A stretch of DNA of 64,000 bases. Origin: Paenibacillus sabinae T27 (lineage in GTDB: Bacteria > Bacillota > Bacilli > Paenibacillales > Paenibacillaceae). The notes under the pieces were generated by a model. The model was given only the letters and a program-made list of their open reading frames with translations. It was not told the DNA's origin and made no database searches. Position numbers and translations under genes: made by a program. The stretch is from assembly GCF_000612505.1 (NCBI RefSeq), contig NZ_CP004078.1, positions 2,579,251-2,643,250 of the forward strand, given 5' to 3'. Shown piece after piece: positions 8,367 to 15,240 of the stretch. How positions within the stretch are numbered: position 1 is the stretch's first letter; the number at the start of each line of letters is the position of its first letter.

Positions 8367-8998
8367 GAATGTTTGCTCTCCCTTCAGTTAGATAATTTTC
8401 ATGCTTGAGTCTGAAATATTCATGAAAAAGATTGAAAGCTTAGCGCTTTTCTCTGAAAAAAGCGTAACACATCTCAAAACCCAGGGTCAAACCGGGAAGG
8501 CCGGAAAACTTCAAAAAACGCTGTATGATAGCGATTTCATTTAGTGTTAAAATAAAATAAATAAGTTGCTGTCCGGGTAATGATTTTTCTAAGAAGATAG
8601 CGCTATCATTCTCCGCATACAAAACTGACAGAGGCGGCTGAAAGCGTTGAGGGAAGCGGAGTTCAGGCCGATGGTGCCTTCGCGGCAAGGGAATCGGCGG
8701 CAGAAGAGCATGGAGCCGAATATTGAAGCTCAAACTTCCGGTAATGTCTGGATTTCGCCCATTTTTAATAAATTTTTATTGAATGGTGCAAAATCACTTG
8801 AAAACAAGGCATAAATTACGCGACAGTGTAAGGTTCGTTGCGGGTTTTAGGGGCAGAAATTGATCGAAAATTAGGTGAGTTTACTCTATTAAAAGTGCTT
8901 GTTCGCATACAAGTGAGGTTTTATAATCTAAACGTTTAGTAAATTTTGTAGAAATCCAATCTTTATTATTGTGCGGATTAATCGAAGGAGTGGAAGAT
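8367..8998. other. Long intergenic region without a supported gene
   Basis: About 630 bases with no convincing coding frame. Visible items are a hairpin AGCGCTTTT/AAAAAAGCGT near 8437-8467, a perfect palindrome GATAGCGCTATC near 8597-8608, AT-rich stretches (8760-8800) and possible promoter elements before 8985. A 97-codon minus-strand frame (8440-8733) lacks a ribosome site and a recognisable sequence. Confidence 0.5.
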
Positions 8999-9583
8999 AT
9001 GGCGGAACAACAAAGCTGAAAGCGAGTCTACATTATTCACGGCTATAGGGCAACACCCGGTAACCATTGGTTTCCTTGGCTAAAAGATAAGTTAACGGCA
9101 ATCGGAGTGGATGTTGAAATTATCGCAATGCCAACTCCGCAAACACCGAAGCTCGACGAGTGGCTTAACCAGTTGGCACAAGCAGCCAAAGATATGGATT
9201 CCGATACCTATTTTGTCGCTCACAGTTTGGGCTGTATAACATTGCTGCGTTTTCTGCTGAGGCAAACTTCTTCTCAGCCAATCGGCGGCCTCGTACTTGT
9301 ATCCGGATTTGCTCAATCATTGCCGACCTTGCCGATATTGGATGAATTTGTCGAAAAGCCACTTGATTATGATCAACTGATACAGTTGGCCAGCCGGCGT
9401 ACCGGTATTGCGGCTAAGGACGATCCCATTGTACCGTATGCCTTCAGCAAAGAACTAATGGAGCACATAGAGGGCGATTTTTTTGAAGTGGACAAGGGAG
9501 GCCATTTTTTGGAAGGTGACGGTTTTACCGCTTTGCCGATTGTGTTTGATGTGCTAGTTGATATGATGGAACTGGAAAAATAA
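8999..9583 (+). pseudogene. Alpha/beta hydrolase (YdeN/RBBP9 family) interrupted by TGA at codon 7
   Basis: A GAAGGAG site precedes ATG 8999, and the frame reads MAEQQS, then TGA (9017-9019), then KRVYIIHGYRATPGNHWFPWL and on without a break to TAA at 9583. The family's oxyanion motif HGY, the nucleophile elbow AHSLGC (near residue 75), the late Asp (KDDPIVP) and His (KGGHF) are all present, so only the nonsense codon spoils a 194-residue serine hydrolase. Without it, the next usable start is GTG 9107, which would drop strand 1 and the HGY motif and give a doubtful 158-residue product. Either a recent nonsense mutation or a sequence error. Confidence 0.7.
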
Positions 9584-9609
9584 CCGGTTAGCTCAAACTG
9601 AGCAGATGC

Positions 9610-9637
9610 AAAAGCCCGCGTCAATCGCGGGCTTCTC
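9610..9637. terminator. Bidirectional terminator
   Basis: AAGCCCGCG-TCAAT-CGCGGGCTT is a nine-pair stem between two convergent genes; TTTTGC follows on the minus strand and TCTCTGT on the plus strand. Confidence 0.8.
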
Positions 9638-9654
9638 TGTGTTGCTATGAAATT

Positions 9655-10500
9655 CTATTCTATTCCCGTTGCCACCGCATTCTCCTCATAGCTGATCCAG
9701 TCGCTCCAGCTTCCCGGATACAGCCTTACCTTGTCAAATCCGGCCCGCTTAAGAGCCAGCACGTTCGGGCAGGCGCTGACGCCGGAGCCGCAGTAGACAA
9801 TGACTTCGCGTCCAGGATCAACATCGGCAAAATGCTGCTTCAGCGCTTCTGCGTCTTTCCATCGGCCTTGGTCGTCAAGGACGTCCTTCCAGAACCGGTT
9901 GATCGCACCCGGGATATGACCAGCCTTGGAGTCGATCGGCTCTTCAAGACCTTCATAACGCCTTGGCTCCCGAGAGTCGATCAGCAGGGGAGAGGACGCT
10001 CCCCCTTCCTGTGAAATTGTACGGACTTCATCTATTCCGGCCAGCATTTCGGGGTGGACCTCCGGTTCATAGAGCGTTGGAATACGGACTGGCTGGCTGT
10101 CGCTCACAGGGAAATTTGCCGTTTTCCATGCCGAGTAGCCTTCATCCATGACATACACTTTCTCATGCCCGACATAACGCAGCATCCACCAAAGCCTGGA
10201 AGCGTATGCGCCTCCCTGATCATCGTAAGCGACGACGATGCTGTCCCGGCTGATTCCCGCTTGGCCAAGTACAGCAGCAATTTCGTGGGGCTCCGGAAGC
10301 GGATGGCGCCCGCCATGCTTGCCGACAGGAGCGGACAGCTGCTCTTCCAGATGCAAATATACGGCTCCCGGAATGTGATCCTTCAGGTAGGCGCTGCGAC
10401 CCGCTTCGGGTTCAGACAGCAGAAAACGGCAATCCGCGATCACAAGCTCAGGCTCGTACAGCCGGGCCAGCAGCCAGCGGGGAGAAACGACGGTATCCAT
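9655..10500 (-). CDS. Thiosulfate/3-mercaptopyruvate sulfurtransferase (tandem rhodanese)
   Basis: 281 residues; ATG 10500 (or TTG 10503) follows AGGAGGAAGG. Two rhodanese domains, about residues 1-125 (inactive, no Cys at the loop) and 150-280. The active-site loop is YCGSGVSAC, with the catalytic Cys first in the loop; CGSGVSAC is the mercaptopyruvate-type form and the domain ends PGSWSDW, the family's C-terminal signature. It moves sulfane sulfur from thiosulfate or mercaptopyruvate to an acceptor. Monocistronic between terminators. Confidence 0.92.
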   Translation of the reverse strand: MDTVVSPRWLLARLYEPELVIADCRFLLSEPEAGRSAYLKDHIPGAVYLHLEEQLSAPVGKHGGRHPLPEPHEIAAVLGQAGISRDSIVVAYDDQGGAYASRLWWMLRYVGHEKVYVMDEGYSAWKTANFPVSDSQPVRIPTLYEPEVHPEMLAGIDEVRTISQEGGASSPLLIDSREPRRYEGLEEPIDSKAGHIPGAINRFWKDVLDDQGRWKDAEALKQHFADVDPGREVIVYCGSGVSACPNVLALKRAGFDKVRLYPGSWSDWISYEENAVATGIE

Positions 10501-10606
10501 CAATTATACCTTCCTCCTAATTTTTCTAGTATTTAAAGTCTATTATATCGAATAAAGAAGCATACACAAAGAGAATAGGGCCGCAAACATTTAGGCACCC
10601 ACAAAA

Positions 10607-10628
10607 AAAGACGGGCAGCCCCGTCTTT
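10607..10628 (-). terminator. Terminator of the PilZ gene
   Basis: On the minus strand AAAGACGGGG-CTG-CCCGTCTTT is followed by a run of seven T residues. Confidence 0.85.
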
Positions 10629-10631
10629 CTT

Positions 10632-11012
10632 CTAAACGCCTTCACCGCCTGAAGACATCGTCCATATATCGAGCTCGTGCATGAGAATATCTTCTTCTTC
10701 ATCCGTCAAATCGAGCCTGATTCCGTACTGATATTCGCCAAGACCGTACATCCAGCCCCAGCGTACGCTTCCATTGAACTGAAGCAGGGTTTCATTTAAT
10801 TGAAAATAAATTATAAGCCGGGTATCCCCGGCTGTAAACCGGAGATTCAAAGAGCTGCGAACCTTGCAGCCTGAGCGGCTGAGGTCGAGCAGTACACCTG
10901 CGGTACGCTTGCCGGTACCGGGACCGGTATTACGGGCCGGCACTTCCAGCCAGCAATCGATCGGTTGATTCATCACAAAACGGAATGGTTCTTTTCTGCT
11001 GGAAGCACCCAT
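10632..11012 (-). CDS. PilZ-domain protein, candidate c-di-GMP receptor
   Basis: 126 residues; ATG 11012 behind GGAGGGAATTT. One PilZ beta-barrel fills the protein. The second half of the signature, LDLSRSG (usual DxSxxG), is clear at residues 43-49. The first half, RxxxR, is not textbook: the N-terminus offers FRF and KR but no clean RxxxR, so tight c-di-GMP binding is uncertain. It is divergent from a diguanylate cyclase gene 300 bases away, which strengthens a c-di-GMP link. Hydrophilic, probably cytosolic. Confidence 0.75.
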   Translation of the reverse strand: MGASSRKEPFRFVMNQPIDCWLEVPARNTGPGTGKRTAGVLLDLSRSGCKVRSSLNLRFTAGDTRLIIYFQLNETLLQFNGSVRWGWMYGLGEYQYGIRLDLTDEEEDILMHELDIWTMSSGGEGV

Positions 11013-11086
11013 AAATTCCCTCCGCTCATTTATTCACTATTATATCGGAATGAAGCGCTTTGGACAATCTGCCGGGAGGATAAATT

Positions 11087-11236
11087 GTAAAAAAATTAAA
11101 GGAACAGACGGTTGATATCGCAGCTACAGGCAACGTTCACTGGAACATGTCAGTCTTCCTGTTGAAAGCGCTCTATTTAATAATGCGCATCTACATAAAA
11201 TTGGTCGACCAACCGATAAATATACTAAAAACATAG
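11087..11236 (+). other. Small open frame with ribosome site but no canonical start
   Basis: GGGAGGA (11074-11080) stands 7 bases before a GTA codon (11087) that opens a 49-codon frame, VKKLKEQTVDIAATG, then a hydrophobic helix MSVFLLKALYLIMRIYIKL and a TAG. The layout is that of a small membrane-protein gene whose start codon was lost (GTG to GTA). An internal ATG (codon 22) would give 28 residues. Confidence 0.3.
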
Positions 11237-11312
11237 ATCATGCGTTTTTACGCCGTTGCCATTCTGCACGATATACTATACGGACGGGCGACGGGGAGGG
11301 AGGAAAGAACGG

Positions 11313-12944
11313 GTGTCAATCCATTTGCGGACTTTGTTTGCAGGCGCGTTTGCTGTTGTTATTATTTTGCTGACGGCTCTGCTCAGTTTATTGATCGGCA
11401 AAGAATCATCGAAGACCGCGGAGGTTACCATAGGCAGATCGCTGGCGGAAGTCGCTTACCAGATGTCTTATAGTTTGGATCATTTTATGTGGGCGCGTTC
11501 TGAGGAAGTGGAGGTTCTGAGCAAGCTTAAAGCGTTCCAGGAGCCTGTCGACAAGAAGGAAATTGGGGGATTATTAAACCAGCTGAAAGAAAATCTCCCA
11601 GTATTTACCTGGGTCGGATATATGGATGCAAAAGGCAATGTTCTGTCGGCAACGGATAACATTTTGGTCGGAAGCAACATTAAGGATCGGCCGGTTTTCA
11701 AATTCGGGATCGATGCTCCTTTTATCGGAGATGTCCATGATGCCAAGCTGCTCGCCAAACTGCTGCCCAATCCGGGCGGAGAGCCGCTGCAATTCGTCGA
11801 TATCGGCGTTCCTGTAATGGACGCAAGCGGTAGAGCGGTGGGCGTCCTGGCTGCACATCTCAGCTGGGAATGGTCCCGTCAGGTGGAGTCGTCGATTCTC
11901 ACGCCGCTCAAGGAAAATATGAAGGGCGTGCAGGTCTTCGTTGTCAGCAAAAATGACAATACGATTGTGCTCGGACCGTCCAGCCAGGTGGGCAAGCCGA
12001 TGAAGGACGCGGCGCTGACAGAGGCCCGTCAGGGCAAAAGCTCATGGCTCGTCAATAAGTCAGATGGCGGACAAGCCTATTTGACAGGTTACGCACACGG
12101 AGACGGATACATGGATTATCCCGGTCTTGGCTGGTCCGTCATCATCCGCCAACCGGCGGAAATTGCCTTTGCTTCCGTACACCGGCTGCAAAATTATATC
12201 GCTCTCTCCGGCCTCGCCGTTGCCGTTCTGTTCGGCATTGCAGGCTGGTTTATCGCCGGGTGGATTGCCCGCCCGCTTCAGCTTATTGCGGAGAAAGCCG
12301 ATCTCCTCAGTACCGGAAAAGAGGCGGAGATTCCGAAATTTAACCGGATCAAGGATTTGTCCATCCTCTCCGTTTCTCTGCGAAATCTGGTCCAGAACTT
12401 GAGCCAAACCGAGACGGAGCTGAGTTATATGTCGGATATTGCACGGCATGATGCGCTGACCGGCTTGCCTAACCGGATGGCGCTGGACGATTATTTGGCC
12501 CATGCAGTCAACAAGGCGAAGCAGAACCGCTCTACTCTCAGCTTTCTGTATCTGGATTTGGACGGCTTCAAGAAGGTGAACGATACGCTCGGACACGCAG
12601 CCGGAGACAAGCTGCTGCAAGAGGTCGCCTTCCGTCTGCTTGAATCGACCCGGGACAATGAGATGGTCACCCGTATCGGGGGAGACGAATTCGTGGTGAT
12701 CCTGCACACTTCGGCAGCAAAGCCGATGCAGGAAGCCGAGGTCGTAGCCAAGCGTATTATCGACAAAATCAATCAGCCTTTCCTGATCGGTGGGGAAATC
12801 GTGCAGGTCGGCTGCAGCGTCGGCGCCGCGGTCTGGAGTCCCGAAACCCAGGACACAAGCGAAATTTTGCGATTGGCTGACGACGCGCTTTATATTTCCA
12901 AACGGAGCGGCAAGAACCGGATTACATTTGAAACAGCGGTTTAA
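11313..12944 (+). CDS. Membrane diguanylate cyclase (Cache sensor, GGDEF)
   Basis: 543 residues from GTG 11313, chosen because GGGAGGGAGGAAAG is placed just upstream; the longer frame from 11256 lacks a site. Domains: transmembrane helix (about 8-30), extracytoplasmic double-Cache-like region (35-285; YMDAKGNVLSATDN), second transmembrane helix (about 290-312), a HAMP-like linker, then a GGDEF domain (about 375-540) with the start HDALTGLPNR, DLDGFKKVND and an intact RIGGDEFVVIL active site. It makes c-di-GMP from two GTP in response to an outside ligand. No obvious RxxD inhibitory site precedes the GGDEF loop (TRDN lies near but is not RxxD), so product inhibition may be weak. The PilZ gene is divergent. 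Confidence 0.9.
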   Translation: MSIHLRTLFAGAFAVVIILLTALLSLLIGKESSKTAEVTIGRSLAEVAYQMSYSLDHFMWARSEEVEVLSKLKAFQEPVDKKEIGGLLNQLKENLPVFTWVGYMDAKGNVLSATDNILVGSNIKDRPVFKFGIDAPFIGDVHDAKLLAKLLPNPGGEPLQFVDIGVPVMDASGRAVGVLAAHLSWEWSRQVESSILTPLKENMKGVQVFVVSKNDNTIVLGPSSQVGKPMKDAALTEARQGKSSWLVNKSDGGQAYLTGYAHGDGYMDYPGLGWSVIIRQPAEIAFASVHRLQNYIALSGLAVAVLFGIAGWFIAGWIARPLQLIAEKADLLSTGKEAEIPKFNRIKDLSILSVSLRNLVQNLSQTETELSYMSDIARHDALTGLPNRMALDDYLAHAVNKAKQNRSTLSFLYLDLDGFKKVNDTLGHAAGDKLLQEVAFRLLESTRDNEMVTRIGGDEFVVILHTSAAKPMQEAEVVAKRIIDKINQPFLIGGEIVQVGCSVGAAVWSPETQDTSEILRLADDALYISKRSGKNRITFETAV

Positions 12945-13024
12945 TGCTGGGATAAACACCCAATCGATTCAAGGGGCTGCGGAATAGGATATGTCGTACG
13001 CTATTTTGAAGGAGGAATTTTCGA

Positions 13025-13129
13025 ATGGGTGAAGCTCCAGGCTGCGGCTGCGGAATCGGAACATCGACAGGAACAATTCTGGTATTGTTTATCCTGCTTG
13101 TCATTATTACTCGGACTTTTATGTATTAG
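13025..13129 (+). CDS. YjcZ-family sporulation small membrane protein
   Basis: 34 codons: MGEAPGCGCGIG, then a single hydrophobic helix (TGTILVLFILLVIITRTF) ending MY. AAGGAGGAA (13009-13017) sits 8 bases upstream, an excellent site. The Gly/Cys-rich head followed by one helix is the pattern of the tiny YjcZ/CotU-like sporulation membrane proteins of Bacillales. It lies 80 bases after the diguanylate cyclase and ahead of a terminator. Function unknown; spore-associated in relatives. Confidence 0.75.
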   Translation: MGEAPGCGCGIGTSTGTILVLFILLVIITRTFMY

Positions 13130-13160
13130 GAACGGCTGATAACTGAATAGGTACGTATAG

Positions 13161-13202
13161 AAAAAGCGCCTTTCCCCGGCATTCTAGGGAAAGGCGCTTG
13201 CT
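13161..13202. terminator. Bidirectional terminator
   Basis: A 13-pair stem, AAGCGCCTTTCCC with GGGAAAGGCGCTT; an A5 run precedes it on the plus strand (T5 for the leftward transcript). It separates yjcZ from the TrpD-like gene. Confidence 0.85.
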
Positions 13203-13240
13203 GCGTATGAATGAGGGCGTTTGATCCGGTCTTCCGCAGA

Positions 13241-14284
13241 TTAGACTTGATGTGTAACAGGCGGCTCACTGAGCAGCGCATTCTTCCATGCATTATAGCT
13301 GTCCCAAGCCTTGCCGCCATCCAGCAGATCCTTGCAGGTGTACACACCCTCCTCAATGGAACCGACACGGCCAGCCAAATGCAGTCTGACGGCCCCGTTG
13401 AGGAGGACCTGATTGTAAAAGGCGATGTGGCCGCCGCCCTGCAGCACGGCTTCAGCCGTTGTCAGCTGCAGGCGGGCATCCCAGACAAGTTCCGGAACGG
13501 GAGTATCCAATCCGAGCGCTTCGGGATCAATAATATCAAGACCCGCCGCGCCGTTCTCCACCTTGTATACCCGTGTCGGGCGGTCGATATAAAGGTCTTC
13601 CGAGCCTTCAGTCCCTTGTATGATCATGGCTTTCCGGTATCCGAGTTTAATCATGAGCCGCGCGAGACGGTCAAAGACCGTATTGTGATAGATTCCGAAC
13701 ACGATGAAAGGCGAGCAGGAGTAATCCAGCAGCTTCTCGGTCGTATTAAAAATGGTCCGCATCCCGATTTCCTCGCGGATTCCCCGGATTTTACCGAACG
13801 GAGGGCACCACTCTTCGGAGCTTGCATATAGCACACCGCTGCGGCGGGCCGCGTGAATGGAGCTATAGCGGGAAAGAGCGGAGAGCGGGATGTCCGCCTC
13901 CAGAATAATGTCCTGCAGGGTGATCCCCCATTTCGGAGGGAGCGGAGCGGAACCGTGCAGGGTCACCGGCAGACCCGCCGCGGCGAGCAGGAAAGCGGTC
14001 GGAAAGGTCGCCGCAAAGGACCGGATTCGTCCGTCATAAGGTCCTGCGCAGTCCAGGCCCTCCTGGACCTGCTCGCGGCGCGTGAACTTTCGGCTGACGG
14101 ATACGAATGCCTCCAATTCCTCTATACTTTCAAGCTTGATCCGTTCGGCTACAAGGAACGCTCCAATCTGCGCCGGTGTGGCGGACTGATTAAGAATCGC
14201 TTCTGCGGCGGCGGCAGCTTCTCCGAAGTCTAAATCCCGGGCGCCCCGTTTGCCTCTGGCAACTTCTTTAAGTAGGTTAATCAT
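13241..14284 (-). CDS. TrpD-like (anthranilate phosphoribosyltransferase fold) protein next to nitrite genes
   Basis: 347 residues; ATG 14284 follows AAGGGGGC and starts 13 bases after the stop of the ANTAR gene, so the two are co-transcribed. It has the helical N-terminal bundle of the nucleoside phosphorylase/TrpD fold (ATPAQIGAFLVAERIKLESIEEL) and a C-terminal alpha/beta domain. The phosphoribosyl-diphosphate motif of true TrpD (GTGGD, NxS) is missing: the matching place reads CAGPYDGR. It therefore belongs with the TrpD2/YbiB-type relatives, of which E. coli YbiB is described as a nucleic-acid binder, and should not be called a tryptophan enzyme. Position suggests a role with the antiterminator or in nitrite metabolism (inference). 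Confidence 0.75.
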   Translation of the reverse strand: MINLLKEVARGKRGARDLDFGEAAAAAEAILNQSATPAQIGAFLVAERIKLESIEELEAFVSVSRKFTRREQVQEGLDCAGPYDGRIRSFAATFPTAFLLAAAGLPVTLHGSAPLPPKWGITLQDIILEADIPLSALSRYSSIHAARRSGVLYASSEEWCPPFGKIRGIREEIGMRTIFNTTEKLLDYSCSPFIVFGIYHNTVFDRLARLMIKLGYRKAMIIQGTEGSEDLYIDRPTRVYKVENGAAGLDIIDPEALGLDTPVPELVWDARLQLTTAEAVLQGGGHIAFYNQVLLNGAVRLHLAGRVGSIEEGVYTCKDLLDGGKAWDSYNAWKNALLSEPPVTHQV

Positions 14285-14297
14285 GTTCGGTGCCCCC

Positions 14298-14897
14298 TTA
14301 CTTTTGATCCTGAAGCATCTGGTATACCTTGACGATTGAAGTTGCGACATCCACCATCCGTTTGCGTTCGTTCATCGCTTGCTTGCGCAGAAGATCGTAC
14401 GCTTCGGATTCGGGGATGTTTTTGGCCTTGGAGAGAATCCCCTTCGCCATTTCGATCCATTTTCTTTCTTCGAGCCGGGAGAGCAGCTGCTCCTTTTCCT
14501 TCATCCACTGCTTCCGTTCGAAGCACTGTTTGGCGCCAAAGTGAAGGCTCCAATGAATCTCTTGCGGCAGCATGGACGGGCAGAGGATACCGTCAGTCAA
14601 AATATTGTCCTCGCATGCGGATACAGAGAGCGTTGCGGTCTCATCCGTACACCACCACATGACGGGGGCAGTCTTGCGGGACATCAAAAGATCCGCCCAG
14701 CATTTGAATTCCGTAATCGGAATACAAAGGATGGAGGCGTCGACGTCCGCAATTAGCTTGACGGCTTCTTCCCGAGAAGCGGCCACTTCAACAATATAGC
14801 CGCAGGACCTGAGAATAACCTCCGGTTTGGACTGGGCATCGGTCTTGCCAGGGTGTTTCCCGGCCAGCCCGCTATAGACAACCAACAGGGAATGCAT
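14298..14897 (-). CDS. ANTAR-domain transcription antiterminator with degenerate receiver (NasT-like)
   Basis: 199 residues; ATG 14897 behind AAAGGGGC. The C-terminal 60 residues are an ANTAR RNA-binding helical domain (ERKWIEMAKGILSKAK, then AYDLLRKQAMNERKR). The N-terminal part looks like a response-regulator receiver, but the strand that should carry the phospho-Asp reads SILCIP, so Cys or Ile replaces Asp: a pseudo-receiver. A coiled segment joins the two. It is divergent from nasD, whose leader holds an ANTAR-type two-hairpin RNA motif (15115-15156), so this protein very likely permits read-through into nasDE. No NasS-type nitrate sensor is adjacent; what controls its activity is unknown. 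Confidence 0.88.
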   Translation of the reverse strand: MHSLLVVYSGLAGKHPGKTDAQSKPEVILRSCGYIVEVAASREEAVKLIADVDASILCIPITEFKCWADLLMSRKTAPVMWWCTDETATLSVSACEDNILTDGILCPSMLPQEIHWSLHFGAKQCFERKQWMKEKEQLLSRLEERKWIEMAKGILSKAKNIPESEAYDLLRKQAMNERKRMVDVATSIVKVYQMLQDQK

Positions 14898-14985
14898 AGT
14901 CGGACGCCCCTTTTTTTAAACTTGGAAGAAATTAGGTTTGGTAATGCTTGACAGTCGCCTTATAAATCGTACGATTATCTATCAA

Positions 14986-15002
14986 TGTTATTTTATATAA
15001 CA
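14986..15002. promoter_or_regulatory. TnrA/GlnR-type nitrogen control box
   Basis: TGTTATTTTATATAACA is a perfect match to the TnrA/GlnR consensus TGTNA-N7-TNACA. It lies 58 bases before the -35 of the nasD promoter and about 90 bases upstream of the ANTAR gene start, where TnrA activates or GlnR represses nitrogen genes in Bacillus and Paenibacillus. Confidence 0.8.
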
Positions 15003-15059
15003 CAAAGTGCGCCTAAATGTCGATATTTTTAATAATTAAAAATTAATATGTTAAATTTA

Positions 15060-15088
15060 TTGACGTTTAAAAAACGGTGTTGTATAGT
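15060..15088 (+). promoter_or_regulatory. Sigma-A promoter of nasD operon
   Basis: TTGACG (15060-15065), 17-base spacer, TATAGT (15083-15088). Transcription would start near 15095 and include the whole ANTAR motif and attenuator. Confidence 0.8.
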
Positions 15089-15114
15089 CGATTTAACAAA
15101 TTCAATCTTTTGCG

Positions 15115-15156
15115 GATACAAAGGCGTATCTGAGAAAAAGCGGCAATGGCGCCTGC
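15115..15156 (+). promoter_or_regulatory. ANTAR-binding two-hairpin RNA motif
   Basis: Hairpin P1: GATAC (15115-15119), hexaloop AAAGGC, GTATC (15126-15130). Hairpin P2: GCGGC (15140-15144), hexaloop AATGGC, GCC-T-GC (15151-15156, one bulged T), extendable by three A-T pairs. Both loops have six bases with A at position 1 and G at position 4, the known hallmark of ANTAR target RNAs. Nine bases separate the hairpins. P2 shares its 3' strand with the terminator that follows. Confidence 0.85.
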
Positions 15157-15213
15157 TTTCATGTCTGATTCGAGTGATGCTTTCTCTCGTACGGGCTTGA
15201 AGCGGGCTTTTTG
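15151..15213 (+). terminator. Attenuator in the nasD leader, mutually exclusive with hairpin P2
   Basis: GCCTGCTTT (15151-15159) pairs with GAAGCGGGC (15199-15207), followed by five T residues. The left arm is also the right arm of hairpin P2 of the ANTAR motif. If the ANTAR protein holds P2, the terminator cannot form and nasD is transcribed. Confidence 0.82.
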
Positions 15214-15240
15214 TGTTCCCCAAGGAGAGGAGAGAGATAC

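Noticed and set aside
8638..8652. Possible catabolite (cre) site TGAAAGCGTTGAGG
   Set aside because: The second half does not match the consensus end (GG in place of CA), and it is not near a carbon-utilisation promoter.
8440..8733. 97-codon minus-strand frame in the long intergenic region
   Set aside because: No ribosome site, no family features, and it runs across a palindrome.
9017..9019. TGA as a selenocysteine codon in the hydrolase
   Set aside because: The position is before the first beta strand, no hairpin of the Sec type follows, and the formate dehydrogenase of the same genome uses Cys.
13241..14284. Calling the gene trpD (tryptophan synthesis)
   Set aside because: The PRPP-binding loop is missing and the neighbours are nitrite genes.
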